This document shows positions 1-10,110 of a stretch of 64,000 nucleotides of DNA, piece by piece. A program made the translations under genes and the position numbers. A model generated the notes under the pieces. That model did no database searches, had not been told where the DNA came from, and saw nothing but the letters and a program-made list of their open reading frames with translations. This stretch comes from Tritrichomonas musculus. Taxonomy: Eukaryota; Parabasalia; Tritrichomonadida; Tritrichomonadidae. Within the stretch, counting starts at the first letter, position 1, and each line of letters opens with the position of its first letter. The stretch is taken from assembly GCA_039105265.1 (NCBI GenBank), contig JAPFFF010000003.1, forward strand, positions 2,790,001-2,854,000, written 5' to 3'.

Positions 1-816
1 TATTTGAGCAGAAAATTGGTTGAAACAATCGTTCCAAAATTAAAACAATGCGATGAACGCTTGGATAATGATGCTAGATTAGATAAATGCATTAGATCAA
101 TTACAGATATTTCACCAATTATTGATCATGGCATTTTCCATATGGATCCAAAAATACTTAAAGGAAATTTAACAGGATTTATTGAGGGATATGTTGATAG
201 ATATAATTTGAAAGCTATTCACAATATCGAAGAATATTATCTATTTCCAGAGAAGTTTTTGAAAATGATGAAAGAAAATGATCTATATAATGTTAAAACA
301 GTTAATCCTAAATCTGGATCGGTATTAAATCTCTCATTTGATTCATTTCCAACTTCTGGAAATAACTTTTTCTCACAAGCAGCTCATTTTGCAAATTCAG
401 CAGCAGTTTCAGGTGATATGTTTCTCAAACGTTATATAATTATGATTAACAAGAATGAACGATATTTTTGCGGAATATTAAACTTTGGCTATTCTCTAAT
501 CGTTTTTGATATAGAATATAAACAGGTTAGATACATGGATTTAGCTAGAGAATTACTTAAATATCTAAGCGGAGTTGAACAAACCTTTGAAGTTATCTCA
601 GATGCCTTATATGATAACTTAACAAGACTTTTGGTTCCTGAATGTAAAAAAGTAATGAGATATTATCTTAAAAGAACGATCATTGATAAGTTTGGATTTG
701 ATTCTTATTGGCAAGAATTTTGCGGAGTTTCATCGCCAGCAACAATTGCTAAAATTTATGTTGATAATCGAAAAGTATCACTTGATTATTTAGATTACTC
801 AATTTTCAGATTTTAA
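1..816 (+). CDS. Unrecognised protein, 5' partial; weak Ulp1/C48-like protease features
   Basis: The reading frame is open from the first base of the window and stops at TAA (814-816). No ATG lies near the left edge, so the gene begins outside the window and at least 270 C-terminal residues are seen. A segment around residues 143-178 (RYIIMIN..., ILNFGYSLIVFDIEYKQ, then a YMD) has the strand pattern that in Ulp1-type cysteine proteases surrounds the catalytic His and Asp. Near the C-terminus WQEFCGVSSP resembles the Gln-x(n)-Cys-Gly signature of that fold. The usual HW pair is not evident, so it may be a divergent or inactive relative or a chance match. Its family is otherwise unrecognised. 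It is followed by 1.1 kb of non-coding DNA. The call as a real gene is fairly safe; the protease idea is weak. Confidence 0.6.
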   Translation, partial: YLSRKLVETIVPKLKQCDERLDNDARLDKCIRSITDISPIIDHGIFHMDPKILKGNLTGFIEGYVDRYNLKAIHNIEEYYLFPEKFLKMMKENDLYNVKTVNPKSGSVLNLSFDSFPTSGNNFFSQAAHFANSAAVSGDMFLKRYIIMINKNERYFCGILNFGYSLIVFDIEYKQVRYMDLARELLKYLSGVEQTFEVISDALYDNLTRLLVPECKKVMRYYLKRTIIDKFGFDSYWQEFCGVSSPATIAKIYVDNRKVSLDYLDYSIFRF

Positions 817-1075
817 TATAACAATAGTATTATTATTGAAATAAAAATTATATGTATATCAGCAAAAAGTAAATGAATATATTTTTTATTATTATTTTTA
901 TTATTCGAGATATTTGTACTTGAATGATTGCAAATTGAAAAAAGTTGATGTTCAACACTCTAGAATCTCAAAATCACAGCAAATTACTTTATATTACATT
1001 ACAAATAAACTAATTTAAGCAATGTAGATAAACAAAGCAGGCTCACAATTCGAGTCTAATGGAGATAGAAACATT

Positions 1076-1107
<32 letters not shown>

Positions 1108-1512
1108 AAAAAAGAATTTTCAAAAGATACAGGAAACTTGTGTTGAGTTATATTTCTGACAACTATCCTTATTTAAAGTGAATACACTCCATATATTTTT
1201 TTTTATTTTCTTTAATATGAAAATAAAGATAATTATCAGATTGCATGTGAGGTTACTTTTATTTCTCTGGTTTCTAAAAAAAGTGGGGAAAACATACCAA
1301 ATATCAAATTTATGTCCATAAGCATTTGTAATTTATACTTTATTTGAGCTTTTTGGTAATCTATCAACAAATAAAATCATTTGAAGAATGACTGGTAAAA
1401 TATATTTCATTGCACTTCAAATATCTGTTCATTTGTTCCATTTTAAAAAATTTTTAGATGATTGAGATTTTTTTTGCTTTTTTACATTTTTGATTTTCAA
1501 TTAAATACGTAT

Positions 1513-1853
1513 TTAATTGAATAATTATGATATTTAGTTACAGTATAGTAAAAAAATATGAAATCGTCAAAAAATACTAAAAAAGTTGGAAAATACACTT
1601 TTTCAAAGAAATAAGGCCAAATTTGCTTGGCTAATTCTTTTTATCGTCATTTGAAAAAATGGATTTTCGAACTTTTTCGTAAAATTCAAAAAGCTGGAAA
1701 AGCTACTTTTTCAAATGACGATAAAACAATATTTACTCAAAAAAATTGAGTGTTTATTATGAAAAAGCTTGTTTTCCAACTTTTTGAATAATATTTTTAC
1801 GTTTTCATATTTTTTTACTATACTGTAACTAAATATCATAATTATTCAATTAA
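1513..1853. mobile_element. Foldback / MITE-like palindrome with perfect 51-bp arms
   Basis: The arms 1513-1563 and 1803-1853 are perfect inverted copies. Inside, a second inverted pair (1638-1658 and 1707-1725, core ATCGTCATTTGAAAAA) makes the whole segment foldable into a long stem. The arms contain TACAGTATAGTAAAAAAA, and CAGT next to TA is the usual end of Tc1/mariner elements, so the core element may be 1541-1825 flanked by TA. The inverted similarity continues about 28 bp beyond those TAs, which is unusual. No coding capacity. It lies about 130 bp upstream of the hydrolase start and might affect its expression. Confidence 0.6.
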
Positions 1854-1975
1854 AAGTTTCAGCAATCTCAAATTCAATAAATTGAAAACGATTTAAACAT
1901 TGAAAATTTGTGCGATTATTGAAATATTTCAAAAATAAAACAAATCATAAAAAACTCAAACTTCCTTATTATATA

Positions 1976-1980
1976 TCATA
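1976..1980 (+). promoter_or_regulatory. Initiator-like TCATA directly before the hydrolase ATG
   Basis: Trichomonad genes commonly start transcription at an Inr (TCA+1YW) a few bases before the ATG. TCATA sits immediately upstream of the start at 1981. This is a short motif, so support is modest. Confidence 0.35.
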
Positions 1981-3315
1981 ATGAGAAAAGTTCTCCAATG
2001 GATGTTTGATGTTAGTCTTAGACCACCTCGAGCAACATATGATCTCAATGCTACTGTTTGCGCTGTTGAAAGTCGAAGCAATTCTCTTTATATTAGGCGA
2101 GACGTTGTTTTTCAAAATGATGATTCTCTTACCCTTTATGGGAGCCTATGGTATGACCGAAATAATCCTCACCCAACCTCATGCATTATTTTCCTTCATT
2201 CTTTAGGAACAAATCAATTTGAATGTATTAATTTAATCCCTTTTTTATGTACAAATGATTTAGCACTTTTTTCATTCGATTTCAGTGGTAGTGGAATGTC
2301 TGATGGAGATACTATACCTTTAGTTGGTAGAGGTTCACAAGACGTTTTTGCTGCTTATAACGTCTTACGAAATCAATTTGGAATATCCCAAATTGGCCTT
2401 TGGGGACGATCAATGGGCGCTGCAATTGGCCTTGATACAGTTTCTATTTCAAATGATTTTACTTGTATCGTTTCTGATTCAGCTTTCGCATCAACAGAAA
2501 AAATTATTTACGATCAAGCTAAAATAAACGGATATCCAAAATTTCTCATCAACATAGCGAAACCTATTTTAATGAAACAAGCCAAAAAAATTGTTGGACC
2601 CACTCTTGACATTTCATATCCAATCAAAGACGTGTCATTTTCATCTACGCCTCTTTTAATGGGCCATGGAAAAATAGACTCATTTGTTTCAGTGGGACAA
2701 GCTCAAGAACTTTTTAACAAATATGGATGCTCAGACAAACAATTATATGTTTTTAATGCTAAACATAATACAGCAAGACCAAATCAATGGTATGAAGCTG
2801 CAGCTAGGTTTGTTTATAGAAAGCTTGGAATAGATCAAAAACCAAGAATGTATGATATTGAATACAGAAATTCCCTTCTTCATGTCGGTGAACTTGATTT
2901 TGTCCTTGCAGATTATACAGAATCACAAATAGCAGGATCTTTGGCATTTGCCATATCAAATGCCATTAATACAATTGCAAATCAAAATAACAACAGCAAT
3001 CAACAAAATCAAAATAATAACGATGAAGCTACAAACGAAAACACAAATGAAAACGCAAACGAAGATGCTGAAAAAAGCTCAGATGCAACAAATACCAATC
3101 AAGAACAAAATAATACATCAAATAATAATAATGATTTAAATATTGACGAAAATTCAATTCAAGATTCAATTCAAGATTCAATTCAAGATACAAATGAAAC
3201 TCAAAATGCAGAACCTGACTCAAGCACAGATTTAACTAATAAAATCCAAAATACCGATTTAAGCGTAAATGAAAATTCTACTCAAGATTCTATCCGTGAT
3301 TCATATGCAAACTGA
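1981..3315 (+). CDS. Alpha/beta hydrolase, serine peptidase S9/S33-like (clan SC)
   Basis: This 444-residue protein has a typical alpha/beta hydrolase core at roughly residues 35-285. After the strand CIIFLHSLGTN (oxyanion region) and SFDFSGSGMSDGD comes the nucleophile elbow LWGRSMGAA (GxSxG) at about residues 140-148. The acid is probably the Asp in MGHGKIDSFV (about 228-237) and the histidine is in AKHNTARP (about 260-267). The layout resembles ABHD13/ABHD17-like and clan SC family S9 proteins of trichomonads; the substrate cannot be told. From about residue 325 to the end the protein is a low-complexity N/Q/E/D/S tail with repeats such as SIQDSIQDSIQD, unusual for the fold. No signal peptide is obvious, so it is likely cytosolic. 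The first ATG is chosen because an Inr-like TCATA abuts it. Confidence 0.85.
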   Translation: MRKVLQWMFDVSLRPPRATYDLNATVCAVESRSNSLYIRRDVVFQNDDSLTLYGSLWYDRNNPHPTSCIIFLHSLGTNQFECINLIPFLCTNDLALFSFDFSGSGMSDGDTIPLVGRGSQDVFAAYNVLRNQFGISQIGLWGRSMGAAIGLDTVSISNDFTCIVSDSAFASTEKIIYDQAKINGYPKFLINIAKPILMKQAKKIVGPTLDISYPIKDVSFSSTPLLMGHGKIDSFVSVGQAQELFNKYGCSDKQLYVFNAKHNTARPNQWYEAAARFVYRKLGIDQKPRMYDIEYRNSLLHVGELDFVLADYTESQIAGSLAFAISNAINTIANQNNNSNQQNQNNNDEATNENTNENANEDAEKSSDATNTNQEQNNTSNNNNDLNIDENSIQDSIQDSIQDTNETQNAEPDSSTDLTNKIQNTDLSVNENSTQDSIRDSYAN

Positions 3316-3427
3316 TTCTTTCGAATCAACGCTAATTTCTTTTTAGTATTAGTTTTTACATCGATTTCAAACTTTTCATGTGTTATTTTTATATTTGAAG
3401 TAAAATATCGGCGGAATAATTTATTAC

Positions 3428-3467
<40 letters not shown>

Positions 3468-3637
3468 GCTAATCTCAATACTTATAAGTATCAATTTATT
3501 CAATAACTTTTGATGAAAATGAGAATTAAATAATCTTAATATCATCTAGAATCAATCAAATGAGTATTTCAAGACGATATTCAACTTTTTCTAAAATAAA
3601 TCTCGTTATTAAATTTTGAAAAATCAAATTCATCTGA
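3316..3637. other. Intergenic with 37-base poly(T) tract
   Basis: No gene seen. A homopolymer of 37 T lies at 3430-3466. TTCATCTGA just before the ATG at 3638 is a possible initiator element for the phosphodiesterase gene. Confidence 0.7.
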
Positions 3638-6600
3638 ATGCTGGCTGGAACACTCCCGCCACTTTCTAATCGCATTGATACAAAATTAATCGAAGAAACA
3701 CAGCAAAGATTATCAGATGAAATTTTTTTTGATAAAATGATGAAACGGAATAATTCAATGGCAATTCATTTAGCTTTTGAACCAATTCTTTCACAAATGT
3801 TTCAAGCAGATAGATCAATTTTATGGATTGCACAAAGTAAACAATCTAATACTAAAGAAGATACAAATAATTTTTCACACTTTTATTCGCCAACTTTAAA
3901 TAAAGAATTGAAGGGAATAAACTCGCTTGTTTCAGCCACAGCATACGCTAAAACAACCATAAATTGTATATCAATAGATTATCAAGAAGCATTAGATGAG
4001 ATTCAAGTTGAACCACAATCATTAAATTTATTTTTTCCACTTTACTTGCGAACTGGATCTGTTGTAGCAATTTGTCATATAACACGAAATCCTGGATCAA
4101 TTCCTTTTGATACCGTTGAAATTGATCAAACTTATTATATAACACATAAATTCAAAATATATGGTACATGCACCTTAAATACACCAAGAACAATTTCATT
4201 AGCCTCTGAAGTTTCTATTGTTTCGTTTCCCATCAAATGTATTGAAAAAATTACAAATACTCTTAAGAATTCATTTTTATGCAAAAATATTGATTTTTGG
4301 ATTTATCATCCCGACACGAATACTTTTGCCTGCTATGATCCCAAAATGCTGAATTTTGTTGTTAAGCAAGCCACAGATGTTGGAATCGTTTCACATTCGT
4401 TACGAGCCAAACAATTCATAAACGAAAAAATGAGCAAATATCATGTCAATTATAAGAAAGAAGTTGATGGTGATCCAAACCAGCCCATAATTGTCGGTTT
4501 TGATGAATTTGAAGATCAAATTTATGCTGTTGCGTTACGAGGCAAATTGAATGCTTCCACTTTTTCAGTTGATGACGATAAACGGCTTTTTTTATTGATG
4601 CCCTTTATCTCACGCTCGATATCTTTTTCATTCAAATTTTCTGAGCTTGACCAGACAACTGTTGATTGTTTAAAGAATCAAGAAGAATTCATAAAAATTC
4701 TTGATTTTTCATCTGAAATCACGCAAATAAAAGATCTTTTCACACTAATTAATAAAATTCAAGAGAAAGCAACAAAAGTTGTCAATTGCAAATCGGCAAA
4801 AATTCTCATTATTAATGAAATGACAAATGAATTCAATTTTAATTTCGACAAAAAATTGGGAGAAAACATCAAAAAACCGTTAGATAACGGTTTTGCCGGA
4901 AAAGTTTATAAACTTCAAGAACCCGTTATTTCAAATAAACCGGAAACCGATCCGGTTTATGATCCAGAAATTGACTCAATGTACGTTAAAAAAAATGTAA
5001 CTCCTCACAATTTATTATCGTTGCCAATTTTTTCATCATATGACAAGGTTATAGCGGTTTTGACACTTTTTAATAAACATAATAATCAAGAGTTCGATCA
5101 GGCCGATGAAGACTCGGCTGTTGCTTTTTCTGTTTTTTGCGGAATTGCGTTGCAAAACACGTCTCTTTATCAGTCATCATTGATGATCATTAACGAATTG
5201 AATGAGTTCTCAAATCTCTCAAAAAGTTATGACTTCACTTCACAAGATTCTGTATATGATCTTCTCGAGTCGTTGCTGCATATTGCTAATGAAATCATTC
5301 ATGCTTCCAGGCTTTCGTTGTTCTTAATTGATAGCAACACACTTTTTGAATTCATGACAGTTGATGCGGTTGAAGTTGACGATCAAGTTTCTCTTGAATA
5401 TGCAGAAACCGCCAAAGTGAAGGGAAAGACGATGACTTTCCAAGTTAAGCAAGACAACAAGACAAGTAAAACCGTCATTTGCTGCACCCCATTATTTAGT
5501 AGCGACCGTTTAATTTTAGGTGTTATTGAATTTTGCTGTGAAATTTTTGAATTGCAAAATGAAATTGAATTAATTGAATCTTTTTCAATGCTAACCGCTG
5601 TAATTTTTGAGAAGTCTCATTTAAAGCAGTTGTCAGATCTCGGTCAAGCTTTTTATGATGTAAACAATTCAATTTCAGTTTACGATTTGTCAACGTATGA
5701 AATGCCACGTGAAATGGACTTGAAAACAAAAATTGAATCTTTATTTGGTCTCGATTTTGACATCAATTCGATTCCTGATGATTCATTACTGAAGCTGCTT
5801 TTCACAATCATCAATGATTCTGAAATTAGAATTGATTTGAAAATTCCAAATCAGAATTTATTCTACTTTTTGAATGAGCTCTCAAATTGCTATCGTCCTA
5901 TTGAATATTTCAATTGGAAGCATGCCCTCAATACTTTCCAGTACGTTTATTATATATTGAAAAAATTGAGATCTGAGGTTCATTTCACTTTTATTGAAAT
6001 TTTGTCACTTTTTCTTGCCTCAATTTCACATGATACCAATCATAACGGTTTTGCTGATATAGGATTATCATTTGGCATCAAAACCAGAAGAAGTTCACCA
6101 AATTCAAAAATTGGACTTGATTTACTTTTTGATAAAAACGATGTAATGGAAATGCATCATTGTGCGGAGACGATCAAAATACTCTCAAAAAATGAATGCA
6201 ATTTATTTTCGAATTTTAATGACAAAGATAGCGAATTTATATGGGAAAAAATTATTGATTTAATATTATCTACTAATATGGCAAAACATTTTGACATTTT
6301 AGCTGAGTTTAACCAATATTTTGAAAATCATGCATCGAATATTGATTCATCTGAAAACAAAAAGAAAGCTTTTTTGAAGCTCATTAATGAAGATGATTCA
6401 TTTCGCTCAATATTTCTAAAAATGCTAATTAAAGCTGCAGATTTATCTGATTGCTGCAGAATCTTTGAAGTTGCCAATCGTTATAAAAATTTTGTTCCAA
6501 TTGAATTTTTTGTTCAAGGGAGGATCGATAATATTGACGATTTCAATTTTTGGACATCTCCAAATAATAATAATGATAAGAAATCTCGAACCTTATTGAA

Positions 6601-7948
6601 ACCAAACGCATCAACCATTCCATTTTATAGAAATGTTTGTCTTCCTTTCTTTGAATCGCTCAGCCAATTATCTTCTCAATTTGATGAAAGCGTTTTACAA
6701 TTAAAAGAAAATATCAAAAAATGGGAGTCAATGCCAGCTGAAGTTGACGTCCTTACCGAAGAGATAAGAAAAGAAATTGAAAAAGAAAATGAAAAATCAA
6801 AGAAAGAAGTAACCAGTGAAAAGAAAGATGAAAATTCATCTCAGATTACGAAAATTACGTTTAATAATGGCAAAAAGGAAGAATTGACAAAGAATGAAGA
6901 TACCGAGACAACACAAAAAATTGAATCAAAAGAAAAGAGCCTAGATGAAAAAAATAAAATCAATGATAATGATGAAGATGCCAACGTTAATAAAGAAAAT
7001 AACACAAATGCAAATAATGAAGACAGTGAGAATATCAATAAAAAAGAAAATGAAAATGCTAGCAATGGAGATAATCAGAATGCAAATATAGAAGAAAATG
7101 AAAACATAGAAGAAAATGAAAATGCTAGTAAAGAAGGAAATGAAAACAAAGAAGGAAATGAAAATAAAGAAGGAAATGAAAATGCTAGTAAAGAAGGAAA
7201 TGAAAACAAAGAAGGAAATGAAAACAAAGAAGGAAATGAAAATGCTAGTAAAGAAGGAAATGAAAACAAAGAAAGAAATGAAAATAAAGAAGGAAATGAA
7301 AATGCTAGTAAAGAAGGAAATGAAAATGAAAATGAAAACAAAGAAGAAAATGAAAATGAAAATGAAAACAAAGAAGGAAATGAAAATGAAAACAAAGAAG
7401 AAAATGAAAATGAAAATGAAAACAAAGAAGGAAATGAGAATACAAATAAAGAAGGAAATGGAAACAAAGAAGGAAATGAGAATACAAATAAAGAAGGAAA
7501 TGGAAACAAAGAAGAAAATGAGAATACAAATAAAGAAGGAAATGGAAACAAAGAAGAAAATGAGAATACAAATAAAGAAGGAAATGAAAACAAAGAAGGA
7601 AATGAGAATACAAATAAAGAAGGAAATGGAAACAAAGAAGAAAATGAGAATACAAATAAAGAAGGAAATGGAAACAAAGAAGAAAATGAGAATACAAATA
7701 AAGAAGGAAATGGAAACAAAGAAGAAAATGAAAATGAAAACAAAGAAGGAAATGAAAACGAAAATAAAGAAGATACTACCACAGATAATGAAAGCAACAT
7801 TCATCAGAATGTAGAGAATGAGAACGCAAATAATGAGAATACCGGCAACAACAATGATGAAGTTGATATCAATGAAGAAGAGGCTCAAGATGAAGTTCAA
7901 ATGAATTCTGATGATGAAATTGCAGATGATGAAGGATATTCTGATTAA
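3638..7948 (+). CDS. GAF-domain 3',5'-cyclic nucleotide phosphodiesterase with repeat-rich tail
   Basis: A 1436-residue protein. GAF-like domains are visible at about 350-510 (ending in LLSLPIFSSYDKVIAVLTLF) and about 530-680. The catalytic PDE domain spans about 740-1020: a metal/proton-donor motif FNWKHALNTFQY near residue 757, the class I motif SHDTNHNGFADIG near 797 (HDxxHxG), and the later metal aspartate in IKAADLSD near 933. It should hydrolyse cAMP and/or cGMP, with GAF domains sensing a nucleotide or mediating dimerisation. After about residue 1040 the protein becomes acidic/basic low complexity, and residues 1148-1374 are tandem repeats of KEGNENKEGNE type. The repeat makes long open frames on the other strand and in other frames that are not genes. 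Start chosen at the first ATG, preceded by TTCATCTGA. Confidence 0.88.
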   Translation: MLAGTLPPLSNRIDTKLIEETQQRLSDEIFFDKMMKRNNSMAIHLAFEPILSQMFQADRSILWIAQSKQSNTKEDTNNFSHFYSPTLNKELKGINSLVSATAYAKTTINCISIDYQEALDEIQVEPQSLNLFFPLYLRTGSVVAICHITRNPGSIPFDTVEIDQTYYITHKFKIYGTCTLNTPRTISLASEVSIVSFPIKCIEKITNTLKNSFLCKNIDFWIYHPDTNTFACYDPKMLNFVVKQATDVGIVSHSLRAKQFINEKMSKYHVNYKKEVDGDPNQPIIVGFDEFEDQIYAVALRGKLNASTFSVDDDKRLFLLMPFISRSISFSFKFSELDQTTVDCLKNQEEFIKILDFSSEITQIKDLFTLINKIQEKATKVVNCKSAKILIINEMTNEFNFNFDKKLGENIKKPLDNGFAGKVYKLQEPVISNKPETDPVYDPEIDSMYVKKNVTPHNLLSLPIFSSYDKVIAVLTLFNKHNNQEFDQADEDSAVAFSVFCGIALQNTSLYQSSLMIINELNEFSNLSKSYDFTSQDSVYDLLESLLHIANEIIHASRLSLFLIDSNTLFEFMTVDAVEVDDQVSLEYAETAKVKGKTMTFQVKQDNKTSKTVICCTPLFSSDRLILGVIEFCCEIFELQNEIELIESFSMLTAVIFEKSHLKQLSDLGQAFYDVNNSISVYDLSTYEMPREMDLKTKIESLFGLDFDINSIPDDSLLKLLFTIINDSEIRIDLKIPNQNLFYFLNELSNCYRPIEYFNWKHALNTFQYVYYILKKLRSEVHFTFIEILSLFLASISHDTNHNGFADIGLSFGIKTRRSSPNSKIGLDLLFDKNDVMEMHHCAETIKILSKNECNLFSNFNDKDSEFIWEKIIDLILSTNMAKHFDILAEFNQYFENHASNIDSSENKKKAFLKLINEDDSFRSIFLKMLIKAADLSDCCRIFEVANRYKNFVPIEFFVQGRIDNIDDFNFWTSPNNNNDKKSRTLLKPNASTIPFYRNVCLPFFESLSQLSSQFDESVLQLKENIKKWESMPAEVDVLTEEIRKEIEKENEKSKKEVTSEKKDENSSQITKITFNNGKKEELTKNEDTETTQKIESKEKSLDEKNKINDNDEDANVNKENNTNANNEDSENINKKENENASNGDNQNANIEENENIEENENASKEGNENKEGNENKEGNENASKEGNENKEGNENKEGNENASKEGNENKERNENKEGNENASKEGNENENENKEENENENENKEGNENENKEENENENENKEGNENTNKEGNGNKEGNENTNKEGNGNKEENENTNKEGNGNKEENENTNKEGNENKEGNENTNKEGNGNKEENENTNKEGNGNKEENENTNKEGNGNKEENENENKEGNENENKEDTTTDNESNIHQNVENENANNENTGNNNDEVDINEEEAQDEVQMNSDDEIADDEGYSD
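7081..7770 (+). repeat. In-frame minisatellite encoding (N)KEGNEN units
   Basis: Short units (15-18 bp, GAAGGAAATGAAAACAAA type) and higher-order blocks of about 54-60 bp (GCTAGTAAAGAAGGAAATG blocks, then ACAAATAAAGAAGG blocks) fill this stretch. Near-identical neighbouring blocks indicate recent expansion by slippage or unequal exchange. Reading frame is kept throughout. Confidence 0.9.
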
Positions 7949-8097
7949 TTGATATTAAATTTCAATTCAATAAATCTGGATATCCAGTATGATTTTTATG
8001 GAGATGAACGCAATTATTTATGTATTTTATGTTTTTTTTAAAAAAAAGCTTTTTTTCCCAATTTAATTGCATATTTCGCGACTTAATATGGTAAATA
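7949..8097. other. Short intergenic stretch before the 8098 element
   Basis: No gene or clear motif seen; AT-rich 3' flank of the phosphodiesterase gene. Confidence 0.5.
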
Positions 8098-9798
8098 CCC
8101 CCTTCCCCCACTAATTGGCAAACTTTTTGTACGTTGAAAAATTCAATTGAAGTTAAGATGATAGAAAATTTATATGATAACCATTTTTTGAATCAAATCT
8201 TTCATTGTTTTTCTATTTTGAAAACCTTTTTTCCAAAAAATTATGAATTATACATGCTGTAATTACATTATATAATGCTATTTTAAACTTAAAATCCATT
8301 AATTATTGTTTTATTTTTACACTTTAATTTTGAATAAAATACAATAGATAAGCAATACAAAAAAAAATTGAATGCTTTATGACTATTTTTTGAATACTTT
8401 ATTAGTTATCCACTTCATTCTTTCACTATAGTAATTTCGCTAACTCAATTTCGGAGTTTTTTAACCCTAATTTCAGCTCAATAACAATATATACTTAATC
8501 GGATGACCTGCTCGTAATTATTTTTTTCACTTTTCCAATGCTCTACCGATATTTTTAAATTATTTTCAATTTTCAAAAAATAAGGAAAAGAGGATCAAAA
8601 AACATTTTTAAAACAAATCACAGCGATTAGAAGTTTATTTTGCAAGTTACTTTTTTTTCATTTAGCGTTTATTTCTGATTCAAATCAATTCTCTCTCTTT
8701 TTACTTTTATTCAAATAAATACATGCTTCAACTAAAAACCTTCTTCTTACTAGCTATATTTTTTTCTTTTTTATTTTCGAAAATTTCAAAGATCCGAATT
8801 TTTTTTTTTTTTTTTTTTTTTGCATTTGTTTTGTTTATAATATTATAATATTCAAATGTTTAAAAAAATATGTTTTATTTAGTTCATTTTTTAATTTTTG
8901 GATTATTCAATTTATCCGAAATAGCAATTCACTTTTCGGATCCTTTGAATTTATAAATCGCAAATAAACACAGATTAATGATCAATAATTTCTTTTTCGC
9001 TACTTTTTGCTCCAATTTTCAACATGTTCAATTAATTATTTTTTTTCTTAATATTTTCAAGTTCACTTTTTTCAAAAAAACAGTATATTTTATGCATATT
9101 ATTATATATTAAAGCTTGTTTGTAATTAATATCATTGATTTACGAATTTTTAACAAAAAAATCTACAAATATTAATTTTTATCGATCACCAAAAATTAAC
9201 TTTTTTATAATTTAAAAGAAATTGAAATCTACATATATTCGCATTTAATTAATCGTATGTATTTTTCTCATAAACTTATTAGTTCAATTGAAATTTTCGA
9301 AATAAGATCATATTATCAGCTCGAAATCTGGAATCTCATTTTTTAACTATAATAAATCAACTTATAATCAATAGGTAATTTAGATTGTCCTAAAAGTTTG
9401 ATGAAATAGTTTAATTCTAAACTGATATATGCAAATTATTATATAGGGAAAAAGTATATTTTTTAAATAAATCGCCGTAACTTGTTACGCATTTGGATGG
9501 CTTTAATTTCCTATTTCTATAAATTCCCAAAAGTATCATCATGTTGATATTATTAAATAAATATAATTTTTATCTTTAAATTTTTTATTGATATTTTTAT
9601 TATAGTATATATACAAAAAGAAAAATGTATATTTTTGGTTTAATCATATTTTCATTAATAAATTATTGAAATATTTTAAAAAATAATTTTTAAAAATTTT
9701 AATCATTCAATTTTTGCTCTCAATTTGATTCAATTTTTTTTAACGTATATGAAATAAAAAAACGTACAAAAAGTTTGCCAATTAGAGGGGGAGAGGGG
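8098..9798. mobile_element. Non-autonomous TA-flanked DNA element, CCC...GGG ends (1.7 kb)
   Basis: The left end (CCCCCTTCCCCCACTAATTG, continuing through GGCAAACTTTTTGTACGTT) recurs inverted at the right end with a few differences in the first 15 bases and perfect agreement over the inner 25. Both ends abut TA, consistent with Tc1/mariner/pogo-type integration. The interior has no credible ORF and includes a 23-base T run at 8799-8821. A second copy of the family with related ends lies at 56391-58008. A transposase supplied in trans is inferred. Confidence 0.7.
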
Positions 9799-9930
9799 TA
9801 TTTTGAAATTAGCCTTGCTAGCAAAAGATTGGATTTTAACTATTAACCACTCTATATAATATATATAGTATATATGATGAATATTTTACTAGAAATAAAT
9901 AAATAAGCTTTTTCATGATATTTTGATTAT

Positions 9931-9967
<37 letters not shown>

Positions 9968-10110
9968 GGATTAAATTTATAGACCTGGTCTCCAGACCGG
10001 AAACTTTTTCAGAGGATAAATGGTCGAGTATTATATGTAAAAAAAAGAGGTTAAACAAAATGAACAAATTGAAAATAAAATAAAAAAAAGAAAATATACT
10101 AATAAATTAA
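9799..10110. other. Intergenic with 34-base poly(T) and small dyad
   Basis: No gene seen. A run of 34 T occupies 9933-9966, followed at about 9981-9998 by the dyad CCTGGTCTCCAGACCGG. Read on the minus strand this is a small hairpin followed by a poly(A)-like run, which could be a retroposed RNA tail, but nothing else supports that. Confidence 0.4.

Larger units (their letters stand above)
817..1980. other. Intergenic, AT-rich, with poly(A) tract and palindrome
   Basis: No coding region seen. It holds a run of 28 A at 1086-1113 preceded by a short CA repeat, and a 341-bp palindromic structure at 1513-1853 annotated separately. The final bases before 1981 (TATCATA) resemble the trichomonad initiator element (TCAYW) and may be the promoter of the hydrolase gene. 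Confidence 0.7.

Noticed and set aside
6941-7900. Long minus-strand and other-frame open stretches over the phosphodiesterase tail
   Set aside because: They are produced by the purine-rich repeat, contain only a few amino acids (Phe/Ile/Ser/Leu), and shadow a clear gene.
9981-9998. CCTGGTCTCCAGACCGG dyad beside poly(T) as a tRNA-like or retroposed RNA
   Set aside because: Too short, no tRNA arms or B-box (GGTTCGAATCC-like) seen; kept only as an intergenic remark.
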